Positions 21,401-29,135 of a stretch of 64,000 bases of DNA are shown piece by piece. The notes beneath the pieces are model-generated. The model saw only the letters and a program-made list of their open reading frames with translations. It made no database searches and was not told the origin of the DNA. Origin of the DNA: Allolobophora icterica (lineage: Eukaryota; Annelida; Clitellata; Crassiclitellata; Lumbricidae); the NCBI GenBank assembly GCA_963556255.1, contig OY744615.1:7959169-8023168 (forward strand), written 5' to 3'. The translations under genes were made by a program, and so were the position numbers. Positions within the stretch are counted from its first letter, which is position 1; each line of letters starts with the position of its first letter.

Positions 21401-23789
21401 TTTGCAGGTTTGACCGGCAATTAGAAACCGGATGTGAAGTATTTCTTTCGTCTTTAATAACCTGGTCACTGTTTCCGTCAATGGAAAAAAGCACGTCTGC
21501 TTTTAGATTCGATATTATAAGTATAATACATTTGAATTTGAAAATTGTAACAATTAAAAATACCACATCACACGCCGGAGACGAAGACGGCGTTCTCCGA
21601 GCTTAAACACATTTCTGTAAATATAGTTTCTTAGAGCCTGAATCAACTGGGGTTAGTTGTAACATGTTACAACCTGCCCCAATGTCAATAAAGTACAATC
21701 CAGGAGTCTCTTTGTCATTGTCAAGGTTGCCTGGGATAAGTGAGCTATAGATATTTTCTCCAGAAATGGTTCATCCTCACCCACGAGAATCAGAAAGGAA
21801 GGCAAGCAGAACAGAGATTAGGAAAAAAATCCAAGAAACTTTATAAAGCAATACAGAGAGCTGCGGAAGACCTTACCACAGTAAATAACAATTGCATTGT
21901 GTGTGGGGAGTTTGGCACGGACGGAGAATGGTGTTTCATGTGCACTGTAGGCTACGTGGCTATTGGGCATATAAAGCGTGTAGGCTTACTGATACAGATC
22001 GTCCAGAGTCAAACATGTAGGCCCTATGTTGTGATCATTGCAAGTACAGTAGTATATCTAATCAAGACGCTCGCATATACAGCATTGAAACTAGGCTACA
22101 GTCGGCCTAGGCCTAGGCCTAACTCGATACTGAACATTGCAACAATAACCAACAATGCGGCAACCTATGTTTTTTTCATGTTTACGTAAGAACATGCTAA
22201 ATTACAATAGCTGTTATTTTGACAATTTCTGTGTCTGTTTAAGAAACTAGGGGCCTACCTAATTTATCCAACACTACGCAGTGACCTAACTAACATGGTG
22301 GCTTACTTTCAAGGTGTAATTACACAAATTTTCCTGATGTAATTTAGCAAAAAAGCAAAATTTTTATCCCCAATATCGTTACAACATGCCCCTGTTACAG
22401 GTTGCCCCGTTACCGGGGTAACTTGTAACACCCGACGATGCTCAACATGTTAGGCCATAGTTTGATGCAAACAGATTACAATTGTCAGTTTTATAAATGG
22501 CCAAAAACATGAGAATTCGAAATGCGTTACCTTCATCCTCGGGCGTTAACACAATTAAAAATAATAAATATATTAATAAACAGCAGTAGCATACATATTT
22601 ATCAATTTTTTTTAGATCCAGCAATTTTTGAAAAAAATGCAACTTTTTTATTCATATCAGATTAGTACAAAGTATTCAGTTGATGTTTAGTACTGAATTA
22701 TATACCCGCGCTACAATTAAGCAATAATTTAACCTTTCTCACACAATTTATGGATAAAAATAGTTAATAAATTGGGCTAGGTGCTGCTGCAATAGAAAAA
22801 TTCCTGCCGGTTCGTCACGCTAAAAGTAAATTCATGCCGGTCCGTCACATTTGAACGTTTGGGAAGCGCTGCTCTAGATTGGATCCTTCACTGTACGATT
22901 CTAAAAGCAACTGCGGAGTGCTATGAGGACAACGTTTACAACAAGAGACTTAGGCCTACAAGTAACTTTCCATGATTTTTCTGCTACAACCGTAGTTGCA
23001 ATAGCATAATATACATCCACATTTACAACCACAGATGCAATTACATATACAACCACATTTACAACCACAGTTGCAATTACATAGACAACAAAGCAATTTA
23101 AGCCGCTTGAAATATCCTGACTATGGTACGTATAAGTGTAATTATAGTAAAACATGTACACAGCTACACTTCAATAGCAACTAATCACAGAAGGTCTCAG
23201 CGGCGCCCTAACCTATACGATGTTGCTAAGCGTAATTAAAATAGGGAGTTTGACTTAGCATGATAGAGGTACAACATCAGGGACACTTTTGATAGAAAGG
23301 CTGAAAGGAAGATGAGATATTTTGATGGCGAGGTACTACAACATCAACATTACAAAGCATCCTAGAAGTAGCTCACTGTCTACGACGCTACACAAAATGT
23401 CGCAACTACATTACATTACACTTACGATAGAAAACGGAGAGCGAACTTACATCGAAGATGCTGACCAACTTCAGCGGATAGAGCCACGGAACAATGATGC
23501 GCTCGACAAAGATCACAGCAAGCGCTATACAGACGCAGGAGTAAACGCTGTACTGGGCTCCGTAGCTGTACATCTCGGCCGTCATACCCAGCAACAAAAT
23601 GGCCGACTGATAGGACACGATCATCGACAGAGCCGTCGGAATGACCTTGAGTCGCCGATCGGCCATTATGAACTCAGCGGTCGTCTTCTGTCGACCTCCT
23701 GTCAGAGAATGGTAGATTCCGATGCTCAGAGAGATGACAAGGAATCCGACAAGGATCAGGTAGTCCGCCCATTTCAAGTGCGACTCCAT
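6048..23789 (-). CDS. SLC5-family sodium-coupled solute transporter, complete, 16 exons, 661 aa
   Basis: This is a complete SLC5-family symporter gene. Exons, 5' to 3' on the minus strand, are 23451-23789, 20355-20423, 16672-16723, 16398-16465, 15881-15961, 14836-14909, 14246-14380, 12555-12690, 11525-11613, 10952-11064, 9960-10030, 9211-9297, 7805-8059, 6980-7088, 6551-6681 and 6048-6224. They total 1986 nt including the stop, all phases agree, and every junction is AG/GT. Landmarks are an N-terminal helix WADYLILVGFLVISLSIGIY, the family signature GGMRAVIWTDVFQ, PGFAGLFLSTLYGGALSTVSS (sodium-site serines), GPVTALFVLG, a glycosylated loop, a last helix and a charged tail. The length fits human SLC5A8-type proteins of about 610-640 aa. 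It most resembles the SLC5A5/6/8/12 branch. The substrate is unknown. I assembled the exons by eye, so single boundaries could shift by a few bases. Confidence 0.9.
6387..6532 (+). repeat. (GAT)n microsatellite in SLC5 intron 15
   Basis: About 25 GAT units, a G/A-rich interruption, then about 9 more GAT units. It lies between the last two exons of the minus-strand SLC5 gene. Poly-M, poly-D, poly-S and poly-I frames across it are artefacts. Confidence 0.9.
7290..7640 (+). pseudogene. RTE-like LINE C-terminal fragment
   Basis: Conceptual translation contains RRLRCFGHVERLPVDRIPHN and, one frameshift later, KRNKGRPRLRWIDNI. This is the closing block of RTE-type reverse transcriptases (GH-x-x-R-x-x ... 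GRP ... RW-x-D). It is frameshifted and 5'-truncated, ends in ATGATG/GATTGATT microsatellite, and lies in an intron of the SLC5 gene. Confidence 0.55.
7805..8059 (-). CDS. SLC5 gene exon 13, late helix and glycosylated loop
   Basis: A 255-bp exon, exactly the length of the paralogous exon at 614-868. It encodes GTLLGGILGAVVTLWLSMGS and then an extracellular loop with a conserved cysteine (VQQCPVG) and sequons NST, NHT and NQT. It ends before GTGATA in phase 0. The next exon (6980-7088) begins TPLRGLENFYAISYLWFSPF, the last helix. Confidence 0.88.
8565..8640 (-). repeat. tRNA-like SINE head
   Basis: On the minus strand: CTAGTGGTTAGCGTTTTGGA (A-box-like), then GAGGGTTCAAATTCTC (B-box-like). 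Spacing is about right for a tRNA, but the acceptor stem does not pair well. It is probably the 5' end of a SINE. Confidence 0.45.
9560..9622 (+). repeat. 20-bp tandem repeat, three copies
   Basis: Three consecutive near-identical copies of CTCTACTAAAGAAACTTTCT in an intron of the minus-strand SLC5 gene. Confidence 0.8.
10384..10647. mobile_element. hAT-type MITE with 8-bp target duplication CGTAAAGC
   Basis: A 264-bp element. It starts CAGTGCTTTTTCAGCCGGAA and ends CTAGAAAAAAAGCACTG, so the termini are inverted (CAGTGCTTTTT). It is flanked on both sides by the exact 8-mer CGTAAAGC (10376-10383 and 10648-10655). CAG-type ends with an 8-bp target site duplication are the hAT superfamily hallmark. 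It has no coding capacity and lies between exons 10 and 11 of the SLC5 gene. Confidence 0.9.
10952..11064 (-). CDS. SLC5 gene exon 10, sodium-site segment
   Basis: Joins exon 9 (11525-11613) through a split serine codon (AG|T) to read GGALSTVSSALSGSAANCWED. The SS pair corresponds to the sodium-coordinating serines of SLC5/vSGLT. The next position, normally N in NA/NS followed by AAV, is S-G-S-AAN here, a departure from the usual family text. The acceptor is AATGTGAAG and the donor GTAAAA. A charged intracellular loop follows (KLSHLPETRKAIINRL). Confidence 0.85.
12260..12445 (+). repeat. (TCTCTG)n low-complexity tract
   Basis: A TCTCTG/TCTGTC-rich tract immediately downstream (minus sense) of SLC5 exon 8. 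Long L/S/C open frames in this area are repeat-derived. Confidence 0.85.
12985..13460 (-). pseudogene. non-LTR retrotransposon ORF2 C-terminal remnant
   Basis: Minus-strand translation, with several frameshifts, gives MRNLVAHGLHDPTLQDVVRA, ARLIYASPACWAF, LQALMRRLIRYHYL and GHTLHDLLPP, then an SLRPR-like block. This is the familiar end of jockey-like LINE proteins (YASPAW ... RRGIR ... H-x-LH-x-LLPP ... YSLRPR-x-HD). Decayed; in an intron of the SLC5 gene. Confidence 0.55.
13980..14130 (+). repeat. (GAT/GAC)n microsatellite
   Basis: Interrupted GATGAT and GACGAC units next to SLC5 exon 7. Open frames on both strands here are methionine/isoleucine repeats, not genes. Confidence 0.85.
14541..14756 (+). 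repeat. tRNA-derived SINE with AATAAAGAATATAATTATT tail
   Basis: The head has tRNA-like boxes (GTAGAGTAGTGGTAACACTC and GATCGACTCCC). The body ends GTGTGTTTAATTAAGATGTT ... GGTTTGAAATAATAAAGAAT, then (ATT)n. The last ~105 bp recurs at 47950-48057, which shows a dispersed family. Confidence 0.65.
15150..15470 (+). pseudogene. LINE ORF2 C-terminal remnant and 3' tail
   Basis: The plus-strand frame contains RIIVPRLWNSLSDDVRTENG and then FKTKLSRY, the standard closing motif of L2/CR1-like ORF2 proteins. The following tail (CGAGATTTCTACAGCGCCC ... TTATTCACAGACTCATGCTT) has a diverged copy at 34720-34830, so the two come from one family. Confidence 0.6.
15881..15961 (-). CDS. SLC5 gene exon 5, family signature
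   Basis: An 81-bp, phase 0-0 exon encoding GGMRAVIWTDVFQ plus a hydrophobic stretch. The GG-x-x-AVIWTDV-x-Q motif is the best SLC5 family diagnostic in the window. It is flanked by CCGCAG and GTGAAT splice sites. The following exon (14836-14909) encodes a loop beginning GVMLVGGITNVFRLAGEEGR, matching the glycine-rich loop after the signature in SLC5A6/8. Confidence 0.9.
16135..16265 (+). repeat. (GATT)n microsatellite
   Basis: Imperfect GATTGATT/GACTGACT units in SLC5 intron 4, about 130 bp downstream (minus sense) of the exon at 16398-16465. A short run of the same unit occurs at about 7712-7736. Confidence 0.85.
17220..17619. mobile_element. hAT-type MITE inserted in a SINE, target duplication CATCGATG
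   Basis: A 400-bp element that starts CAGGGGCGGCGCTACACCAG and ends TCTGGCGCCGCCACTG, giving inverted ends. The 8-mer CATCGATG is exact on both sides (17212-17219 and 17620-17627). It contains several copies of the words GCCCTGG and CCAGGGC. The flanking sequence belongs to a SINE whose intact relatives read across the target site (for example ATCGATGGCGCTG at 4645), which proves the insertion. In SLC5 intron 2. Confidence 0.9.
17620..17735 (-). repeat. SINE interrupted by a hAT MITE
   Basis: The minus-strand head (GGGTTCGAGACTCCACTCAA) and body (CATTGAACAAGTCCTTCACT) match the SINE at 4560-4770. The left part of the SINE is separated from this part by the 400-bp MITE. Confidence 0.6.
17875..18041. 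mobile_element. 167-bp MITE, family A, target duplication GATACAGC
   Basis: Starts CAGGGGCGTCTACCCCCCTA and ends TATGGTGTAGACGCCCTG, flanked by exact 8-bp repeats GATACAGC (17867-17874 and 18042-18049). A second copy of the same family with its own 8-bp duplication lies at 28658-28830. hAT-type, non-coding. Confidence 0.92.
18140..18300 (-). repeat. SINE-like tRNA-derived repeat
   Basis: The minus strand has GAGAGGGTTCTAATCCCTGC, which resembles a B-box, with a tRNA-like spacing upstream. Weakly supported; the body has no second copy in the window. Confidence 0.3.
18520..18945 (+). repeat. (ACTC)n-type tetranucleotide satellite
   Basis: About 430 bp of degenerate CACT/CGCT/AACT tetramers (ACTCACTCGCTCACTAACTC and similar) in SLC5 intron 2. 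Confidence 0.92.
19690..20075 (+). repeat. degenerate (CTTAC)n pentanucleotide tract
   Basis: CTTAC/TTACC/CTTGC pentamers with drift, ending in GCCTTGCCTTGCCTTG. The same pentamer forms a shorter, cleaner run at 53070-53101. The open frames across it are not genes. Confidence 0.85.
20570..21173. mobile_element. 604-bp TA-flanked element with internal word repeats, nested
   Basis: Left end AAGACTTCAGGCTACCCCTC; the right end reverse-complements to GCGATTTCAGATTACCCCCA. They are imperfect inverted repeats of about 38 bp, ending in CCCCCGG. It is bounded by TA on both sides, and the inferred empty site is the palindrome CCGGTG-TA-CACCGG. The word TTTCAAGTTACCCC, or its complement, recurs about ten times near both ends. 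Tc1/mariner-pogo type is inferred from the TA duplication; nothing coding is seen. Confidence 0.65.
21645..22440 (+). mobile_element. word-repeat element with zinc-finger tail remnant
   Basis: The left part reads GGGGTTAGTTGTAACATGTT and the right part CGTTACAACATGCCCCTGTT then GGGTAACTTGTAACACC, so the word TTGTAACA occurs repeatedly in both orientations. Between them is an open frame, 21740-22189. It contains AEDLTTVNNNCIVCGEFG and a Cys-rich stretch like the C-terminal finger of pogo-like transposases (C-x2-C ... W-x2-C-x2-C ... H). The right half of the finger is lost by frame disruption. Exact element ends are not resolved. Confidence 0.45.
22975..23100 (+). repeat. imperfect TTACAACCACA tandem repeat
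   Basis: About four units built around ACAACCACA(T/G)TTACAACCAC and TTGCAATTACATA, 300 bp downstream (minus sense) of SLC5 exon 1. Confidence 0.7.
23451..23789 (-). CDS. SLC5 gene exon 1 with start codon
   Basis: Encodes residues 1-113. The ATG at 23789 begins MESHLKWADYLILVG, so the first transmembrane helix starts about 8 residues in, as in SLC5 proteins. Two further helices follow (VIPTALSMIVSYQSAILLLG and YSVYSCVCIALAVIFVERII). The exon ends at GTAAGT after SIFD, in phase 0, where human SLC5A8 has its EYLELRF motif; exon 2 resumes with YLEMRF. The plus-strand open frame over the same bases is only an antisense shadow. A 5' untranslated exon may exist upstream but is not identified. Confidence 0.9.
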
Positions 23790-24179
23790 CGCCTAGATTT
23801 GTATGCAAGTTATTACCTGAAATACAATGAGTTTCAGTGGATCATCGCATGCAAGGTGAGATCAGTTAAATGAGTCATTGTTGGGTTGTCCAGGCGTATA
23901 AATGTTAGAATTAAAAGAAGGTTCTAGTTTTGAATATTGGATAGTGTAAAGCAGATCAACTATACCGCTCTGTTGATTTCAGTAAGTAGATATGTGAATA
24001 AGTAAGCTGTGGTATTATATTGCGTTGTATAAAAACCCGTGGCGCTAGAGAAGTTAATGGAGCTATGAAGAAAGGAGAATACGGTTTGCCATACGTTCTT
24101 GTGGAGAAAGCTTGAGATCAAGAAATCAAGAGCAGTATTGTATTGTATCTTTTTGCACCTATACATCAATAAAGAGCTT

Positions 24180-24400
24180 TTCGTTGAATAACTATTCAGA
24201 GGCGCTCTCTGCACAGAAGCCCCGAGGAAACAGAAATGCATCTAGGAAACGCGAGACCGATGAGGAAAAGCCAGTCATTAGTTTGGCCCTGAGCCGGGTG
24301 AAGGTCGTTCCAGATCGTGGGACCCACTACAGCAAATGGCCGGTGCTGAGCCAATGCAGTTTTAGTCCTGGGACAACAATGTCCTGGGATCAAGCCGATT
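24180..24400 (-). pseudogene. LINE ORF2 C-terminal remnant
   Basis: The minus-strand frame reads ALAQHRPFAVVGPTIWNDLH, a typical non-LTR ORF2 end (RS-F-x-V-x-GP-x-x-WN-x-LP). It is followed by the text GAGCGCCTCTGAATAG, which also occurs near the 3' end of the SINEs at 32623 and 48305. This suggests a LINE whose tail these SINEs share. It lies upstream of the minus-strand SLC5 gene. Confidence 0.5.
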
Positions 24401-24616
24401 CGCAGATCGCAACGAGCGAGAAGAAGATGCCCATAGCCAGTGTTTCCGTAAACGCCTAAATGATCGTCTTTACGTCAGTAACATAATCCAGAATGTCCAA
24501 AATTTTCGAGCTAGGCGTAAGTAAAATTCCAGTGGTGAGTTGCATGCGTCCATTTGTTCATCGTTGAAAGTGTATGCGCCGAGCACTAAGCGTAGTACAA
24601 TGAACATAGGCTATAT

Positions 24617-25602
24617 CAGAGGTTCTTAACCTTTTTTGGCACACGACACACCTAACCTTGCAACCAAATTTGGCGACACACCATGCAATCATCATATGTG
24701 AATATTGTTAAAACTGTTAAAGTTAAACCAGTTATTTATTCAAAATTTTATATTGAAAGCATTTTTAATGAATGACAATGTTCATATTGAATCCTTTCTA
24801 GTTTCTACGTTAACTTAGTAAAAGTTAATGGGATTTTTGCTCCTGAATTGTTATCTGGATCATTTTCAAACGAGGATCCACAGTGTTTGTAAGTGCACTA
24901 CGTAAGCACGCTGAGAAGGCACCTCTGAACAGTTTATTCCGTTTTATGTTCTTTATGTTGGTCGTAATGGAAAAACCTTGCTCAGTTAAGTGGGAACTAT
25001 GAAATGAAACCCAATCTGTGATAGCTTGCTCCCCACTGTTTTCGAAAGGTTCTTCTTTGTACGTCTTAGCCCAGAATTGAGATCTTGAGGATTGCTTGTA
25101 CATATTCTTCATTCTAGGTTTCTTCCTGTTCCTGTTTTTCTTGGTTGGTTTACTAAAACTAGCAGTGGCAGCAGCATCGTTTTCGTATTCACTACTGTTG
25201 GTGCTAGAATCCGTCTCATTGCTACCAAAATCTGATTTGGCATCATCAGTTATAGAATCGCAAAATGTTCGTTTTATTCTGATAAATTTATACATTTCGA
25301 ATGTTACAGTAATGGGCAAACGTGTACAGGTCTATGTTGTATAAGCTAAACATCATGGTCACCCCAGATTGCGATATAATAGAAAAGATAGAGTGCTACT
25401 AATTCTTACAACCTACGTCCGCTAAAAACTAGTAAATAAGTGCAACGCAAGAATGACGGACGTAGACTGTGAGAATTCACGACACACCAACTTTTCTGGA
25501 CACACCAACGACACACCATGTTTACGCGACACAGTGCAATCGATTCACGACACTGTGTCACGACACACTAGTGTGTCGTGACACACCTGTTATGAACCTC
25601 TG
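24617..25602. mobile_element. 986-bp hAT-type element carrying a transposase tail
   Basis: Left end CAGAGGTTCTTAACC; right end GTTATGAACCTCTG, which is inverted. This resembles Charlie-type hAT termini. ACGACACACC-like words are repeated near both ends. The flanks GGCTATAT and GGCTCTAC match at six of eight bases, so the duplication is eroded or chance. It contains the minus-strand frame at 24825-25319. Confidence 0.7.
24825..25319 (-). pseudogene. hAT transposase-like C-terminal fragment, 164 aa
   Basis: An open frame inside the hAT element. The N-terminal half is charged and low-complexity (SSTNSSEYEND, KKNRNRKKPRMK). The end LRSALTNTVDPRLKMIQ ... QQ/EQKSH-like resembles the C-terminus of SCAND3/ZBED5-type hAT transposases (LR-x-A-x-x-x ... 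K-x-x-Q-x-x-SH). Most of the transposase, including the catalytic core, is absent, so this is an internally deleted element. Confidence 0.4.
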
Positions 25603-26140
25603 GGCTCTACGACGTGCGTCGGCTCACTGCCTTATATATACTGACATCTAGAAGGCAATTATACGTTACATTTTCCGGTGTTAGGCGGCTTTAGGCGGAA
25701 TTAGGCTGTTGCTAGGCTATTATGAAATTTTGTTTCGTCGTTGCGTGGATTGCTCCGCCGGTTGAGACTCTGTGCCTGTGTTTATGATTTTGAAACGTCA
25801 CAAATCAATGAACAAATTGATGTTGTGTGCGCTTGCTATGATGCGAAGCAAACGCAATATATAGGTCCAAAATTTATACATAGCGCTTTCGGTAGGTCTC
25901 TTTAAGAGGCGCTATATAAATTCTCAGAATCAATGAATAGGCATACTGCCGACAACGAAGGTGAAATTATGAGACATTTTCTGGTATTAGATTAAGTTCA
26001 CTTTTGGAGATGCAAGAATTTTTTTTCTTTCAGATGAATAATTTATTCATCTTATGTTGACCAGTAATGTATGTGCTTAAGAAATATGGGCGCGTTTGCA
26101 CACTAATATTGTAGTTTCATCAGTTTTTACAAGTATTTTG
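25603..26140. other. no gene recognised; SINE-tail text at 25905
   Basis: Contains GAGGCGCTATATAAATTCTC at about 25908-25927, the common 3' tail text of invertebrate SINEs/LINEs. Otherwise unremarkable, AT-rich. Confidence 0.4.
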
Positions 26141-26149
26141 ACAACACCC

Positions 26150-27905
26150 AAATTAGCAATGTCCACTCCGTTACCAAACCTGCTTCTCCATACATTTTAA
26201 TGAAAAACCAAAGCAACATCAAATAACTACGTGTTGCTCTGAACTACACTGTGGTACTTAACTACGTTTTTAGTATACTCATAATTATCAACTCGGTAAC
26301 ATGCAGTACAGCATTGTCTTACACTAAAAGAAATGTCCACTCCGTTACCATTCCATGTCTACTCCTTTACCAATTTCGAACGCTAAAGTATGCATCGTTC
26401 TTAAGACAAATGAACCTAAGATGCATGGCAACATGCATGCATAAACAAACGCACAGAACTACACTACGGATTTAAAAAGCAATTTAGCAGTTTTGTCACA
26501 TGAATCTTGGTGAAATGCGTTTTGAACGCTGTGGGCGAAACTTGTCAACGTTACCACTATCGGTCTCTTCACGATTATCTGGACAGAGATAACGACGTTT
26601 TTTATAAAATGACTTGGTTGACAGTGTGCTATAGATCGCTGAATTTATATCCGAATTTGCATCTGCTGATGTCTCATGCAGAAACAACTCAGACTAAGGT
26701 AGGGTATACACAAGTTTGTATCTGTATACAACTGATGAATTTGCATTGTTCCATTGATAGGGCAACATGTCTTCTCCAAAGCATCTACATGAGCACCATC
26801 AATGAAATACAGTTTTATTACTGATTCTTCTTTCTTGAAAGTGCTCCTTTGCATTTGGAATATCACATTCCATATTTACCATGGAATCAGATTGCCTCTT
26901 CAAAGACCCTCCAGTTGCATCCGGTGTGCCTTTACCTTGGCCAATAAAAAATCTCTGCTATCCCTTTCAAATCCAAGACTAAAAATCCTCGTACATATCA
27001 AATAGAAATTCTGTTTATTTCGATATTGGGTGGTAGACCAATCGGAGAACAAATGGAGGTCTGTTATTTCTGGATTTTTCTGGCGCATATCAAGAAGTAT
27101 TGGCTTAAGGTGTTCCCATTTTGCAAGTGGGTCATGCCTGTATGAACTGGATATGGTAGCACATTTTATCCATTGACGTAGTCAAATTTCTCCACACCAG
27201 CCAGCTTCTTACCCATGCTCAATGCAGGTCCCAAACTAGCATTAATGAAATGCTATTTTGTCGTAAATTACCTAACATTGCCCACTCCATTACTACTATG
27301 TCCAATCCGTTGCTGTGTAACAGGTAACGGAGTGGACAGGTAACGGAGTGGACAATTTCAACATAACATGAAACACATTTATTATCGCCAACGTTTCAGA
27401 CCACATTTTCCTACCTATCAATTTTGTTCATTTAGGAGTTGAAACCTGATAATTGTTGCAAACCTGAGCATCTTCAATGTAGGTTAATTCTCGGTAACGG
27501 AGTGGACGCCTATTAAACGTATCGTACATAGATTACATCTTTTAAACGAAATTGTTACCGCATCACTTCGAAAAGTCAGCATTTAAAGGGAAGTATACAC
27601 AAGCACATACGTCATAAATGGTACAACTAATTTGCAGCAGGCCCAAATGTTCGTAAGTAGGTAGTAGGGCAAGGATTTATGTACGGTAACGGAGTGGACA
27701 TTATTTCATGTGACAGCTGAAAATAATGCATTTAGCCATAATAAGTACTGTTTCGTTTAATGACAAACTTCTTAAATGAAAGGCGTTTCAATCCTGTTTA
27801 CGAATCACATTAAGTCCTTGGAAAACTATCATTTGTAGTCGTATTTCTATAATATTATTGCGGCAATGTGTGAAAGTGACGGTAACGGAGTGGACATTTT
27901 CAAAT
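26150..27905. mobile_element. element with arrayed GGTAACGGAGTGGAC words
   Basis: The 15-mer GGTAACGGAGTGGAC occurs perfectly or nearly so at about 27331, 27347, 27493, 27686 and 27881 on the plus strand. Its complement GTCCACTCCGTTACC occurs at about 26161 and 26334, with variants at 26358 and 27285. Complement copies lie in the left part and direct copies in the right, with the switch near 27300, as expected for inverted subterminal arrays of a transposon. Outer termini are not resolved. A decayed coding segment lies between (next entry). Confidence 0.5.
26490..27095 (-). pseudogene. decayed transposon-borne protein with FSDxxxTQYRNK motif
   Basis: The minus strand reads HLFSDWSTTQYRNKQNFYLI, then LGFERDSRDFLLAKVKAHRM, then (other frames) INGTMQIHQLYT and LSCFC. 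I recognise this order (FSDGP-x-TQYRNK-x-NFYL ... W-x-F-x-EASHGKG ... GTM-x-x-HQ ... LSCFC) from an uncharacterised, widely dispersed transposon-like protein in fishes and cnidarians. Multiple frameshifts. It lies inside the GGTAACGGAGTGGAC element, so it may be the remnant of that element's own protein. Confidence 0.45.
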
Positions 27906-28144
27906 TAAAATTCAACAGATAAAATAAACAGCAAAGCATATATCCAAAATAACCATGGAAACAATGATCTCCTCAATAGTAAATTCATAGAAATAATTGA
28001 TTTGAAGAGAAATTATGGCGAGTTTGATTTCAAAAATCGTTGTGACAGCACAAATGTCTAATTAATCTAATAGCAGAAAATGACTCTTATACGAGCTACA
28101 CTAGTCTTACTAAAGCAGATCTGCAAGATGATAGGTCTACATGT

Positions 28145-28450
28145 AGGTTCTTGGTCTAGTTGGGAGTCGAGCGATGAGCCTAGCAGAAGCATTTAGAACA
28201 GATTGAAGGGGGAGAGACGCTGCTTAGGGAAACCCAACAAGAGCGAGTTGCAGTAGTCCAAGCGTGAGCAATCAAATGCGTGAACTATGGTGGTAAAGAC
28301 AGAAGGTGAGACCGAGGGTCTGATGGCCCTGAGACGTCTCAGTTGAAAGAAGCAGGCGCGAGTCAGGATGGAGATAGGCTCTGTGAACGTGAGGGAGAAG
28401 TCCAGTGTGACACCCTAGTCGCGGACGGTGGAAGAGTAGGTGTAAGCAGT
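28145..28450 (-). pseudogene. L2-like LINE reverse-transcriptase fragment
   Basis: The minus-strand translation gives VTLDFSLTFTEPISILTRAC, then FFQLRRLRAIRPSVSPSVFT and HAFDCSRLDYCNSLLLGFPK. It corresponds to the region after the YADD motif of L2/CR1 reverse transcriptases (LGV-x-x-D-x-x-L-x-F ... SRLDYCNSLL-x-GLP). One stop and a frame change mark decay. It is 5'- and 3'-truncated. Confidence 0.7.
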
Positions 28451-28657
28451 AGTCAAATCAAGAGCAGTAGTCTTTGGTATGCGGGTTTAACAAGGAGCAT
28501 AGGCTAATAATAGTGCAATTTAAATTTCTCTTAACTGTATGTAGGCCTATGTATGTTCGTTTATTACTGTGAGGATTATGAACTGGGAAACCCGTGTAGT
28601 GAATGCAGTACTGGAGTAGCATGTCAAACGTGGGTCTTTGTACGACTTACTGCCATA

Positions 28658-28830
28658 CAGGGGCGTCTATCCCCCTAAGACGATGGAGCAACGTCCTTTT
28701 CCCCTCTTCTTCCCCCTTCCCGTTCCTTCACCCCCCCCCCCCTAAAATGGTGTGATACACACTGACAGATCTCCCCCTATTTCTTGGATGGAGCATTTGC
28801 TCCAAGGTTTCTATGGTGTAGACGCCTCTG
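28658..28830. mobile_element. 173-bp MITE, family A second copy, target duplication CTGCCATA
   Basis: Starts CAGGGGCGTCTATCCCCCTA and ends TATGGTGTAGACGCCTCTG, flanked by exact 8-mers CTGCCATA (28650-28657 and 28831-28838). It differs from the copy at 17875 mainly in a longer poly-C run and scattered substitutions. Confidence 0.92.
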
Positions 28831-29080
28831 CTGCCATATAGGCGTGCGCATACTGGCATACTGAAACTCTTACTGCTATACTAACACACACTCTGACATA
28901 CTTAAGCGTGGAATACTCACATATCCACCTTACACATTATACTGTATAGACTGCAGCCGTTCATGGCTGCAGTATATACAGTTAAATTTGCCTCCTGTAA
29001 AACTGTATCTGATAATGACTATATATGATGTAAGGCGCTGCTGAGCACCGGATGAGTGGCGCCATAGCAAGTACGGTGCG

Positions 29081-29134
<54 letters not shown>
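29081..29134 (+). repeat. (AAT)n microsatellite
   Basis: About 17 uninterrupted AAT/ATA units. The preceding 100 bp (GCTGCAGTATATACAG ... GCGCTGCTGAGCACCGGATG) may be a SINE tail, but I cannot assign it. Confidence 0.85.

Positions 29135-29135
<1 letters not shown>

Larger units (their letters stand above)
20514..22871. mobile_element. 2.36-kb hAT-type element in SLC5 intron 1, with nested insertions
   Basis: Left end CAGTACTTCCGAAACTGTGG; right end TTTGGGAAGCGCTG, which reverse-complements to CAGCGCTTCCCAAAC. The ends are followed by CCGG-rich subterminal text on both sides. Flanking 8-mers are ATCTAGAT (20506-20513) and CTCTAGAT (22872-22879), matching at seven of eight bases. No hAT transposase frame survives. 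Two other elements appear to sit inside it (20570-21173 and about 21645-22440). Confidence 0.75.

Noticed and set aside
23322..23873. 183-codon plus-strand frame
   Set aside because: Antisense to SLC5 exon 1, which has family motifs and a proper donor site.
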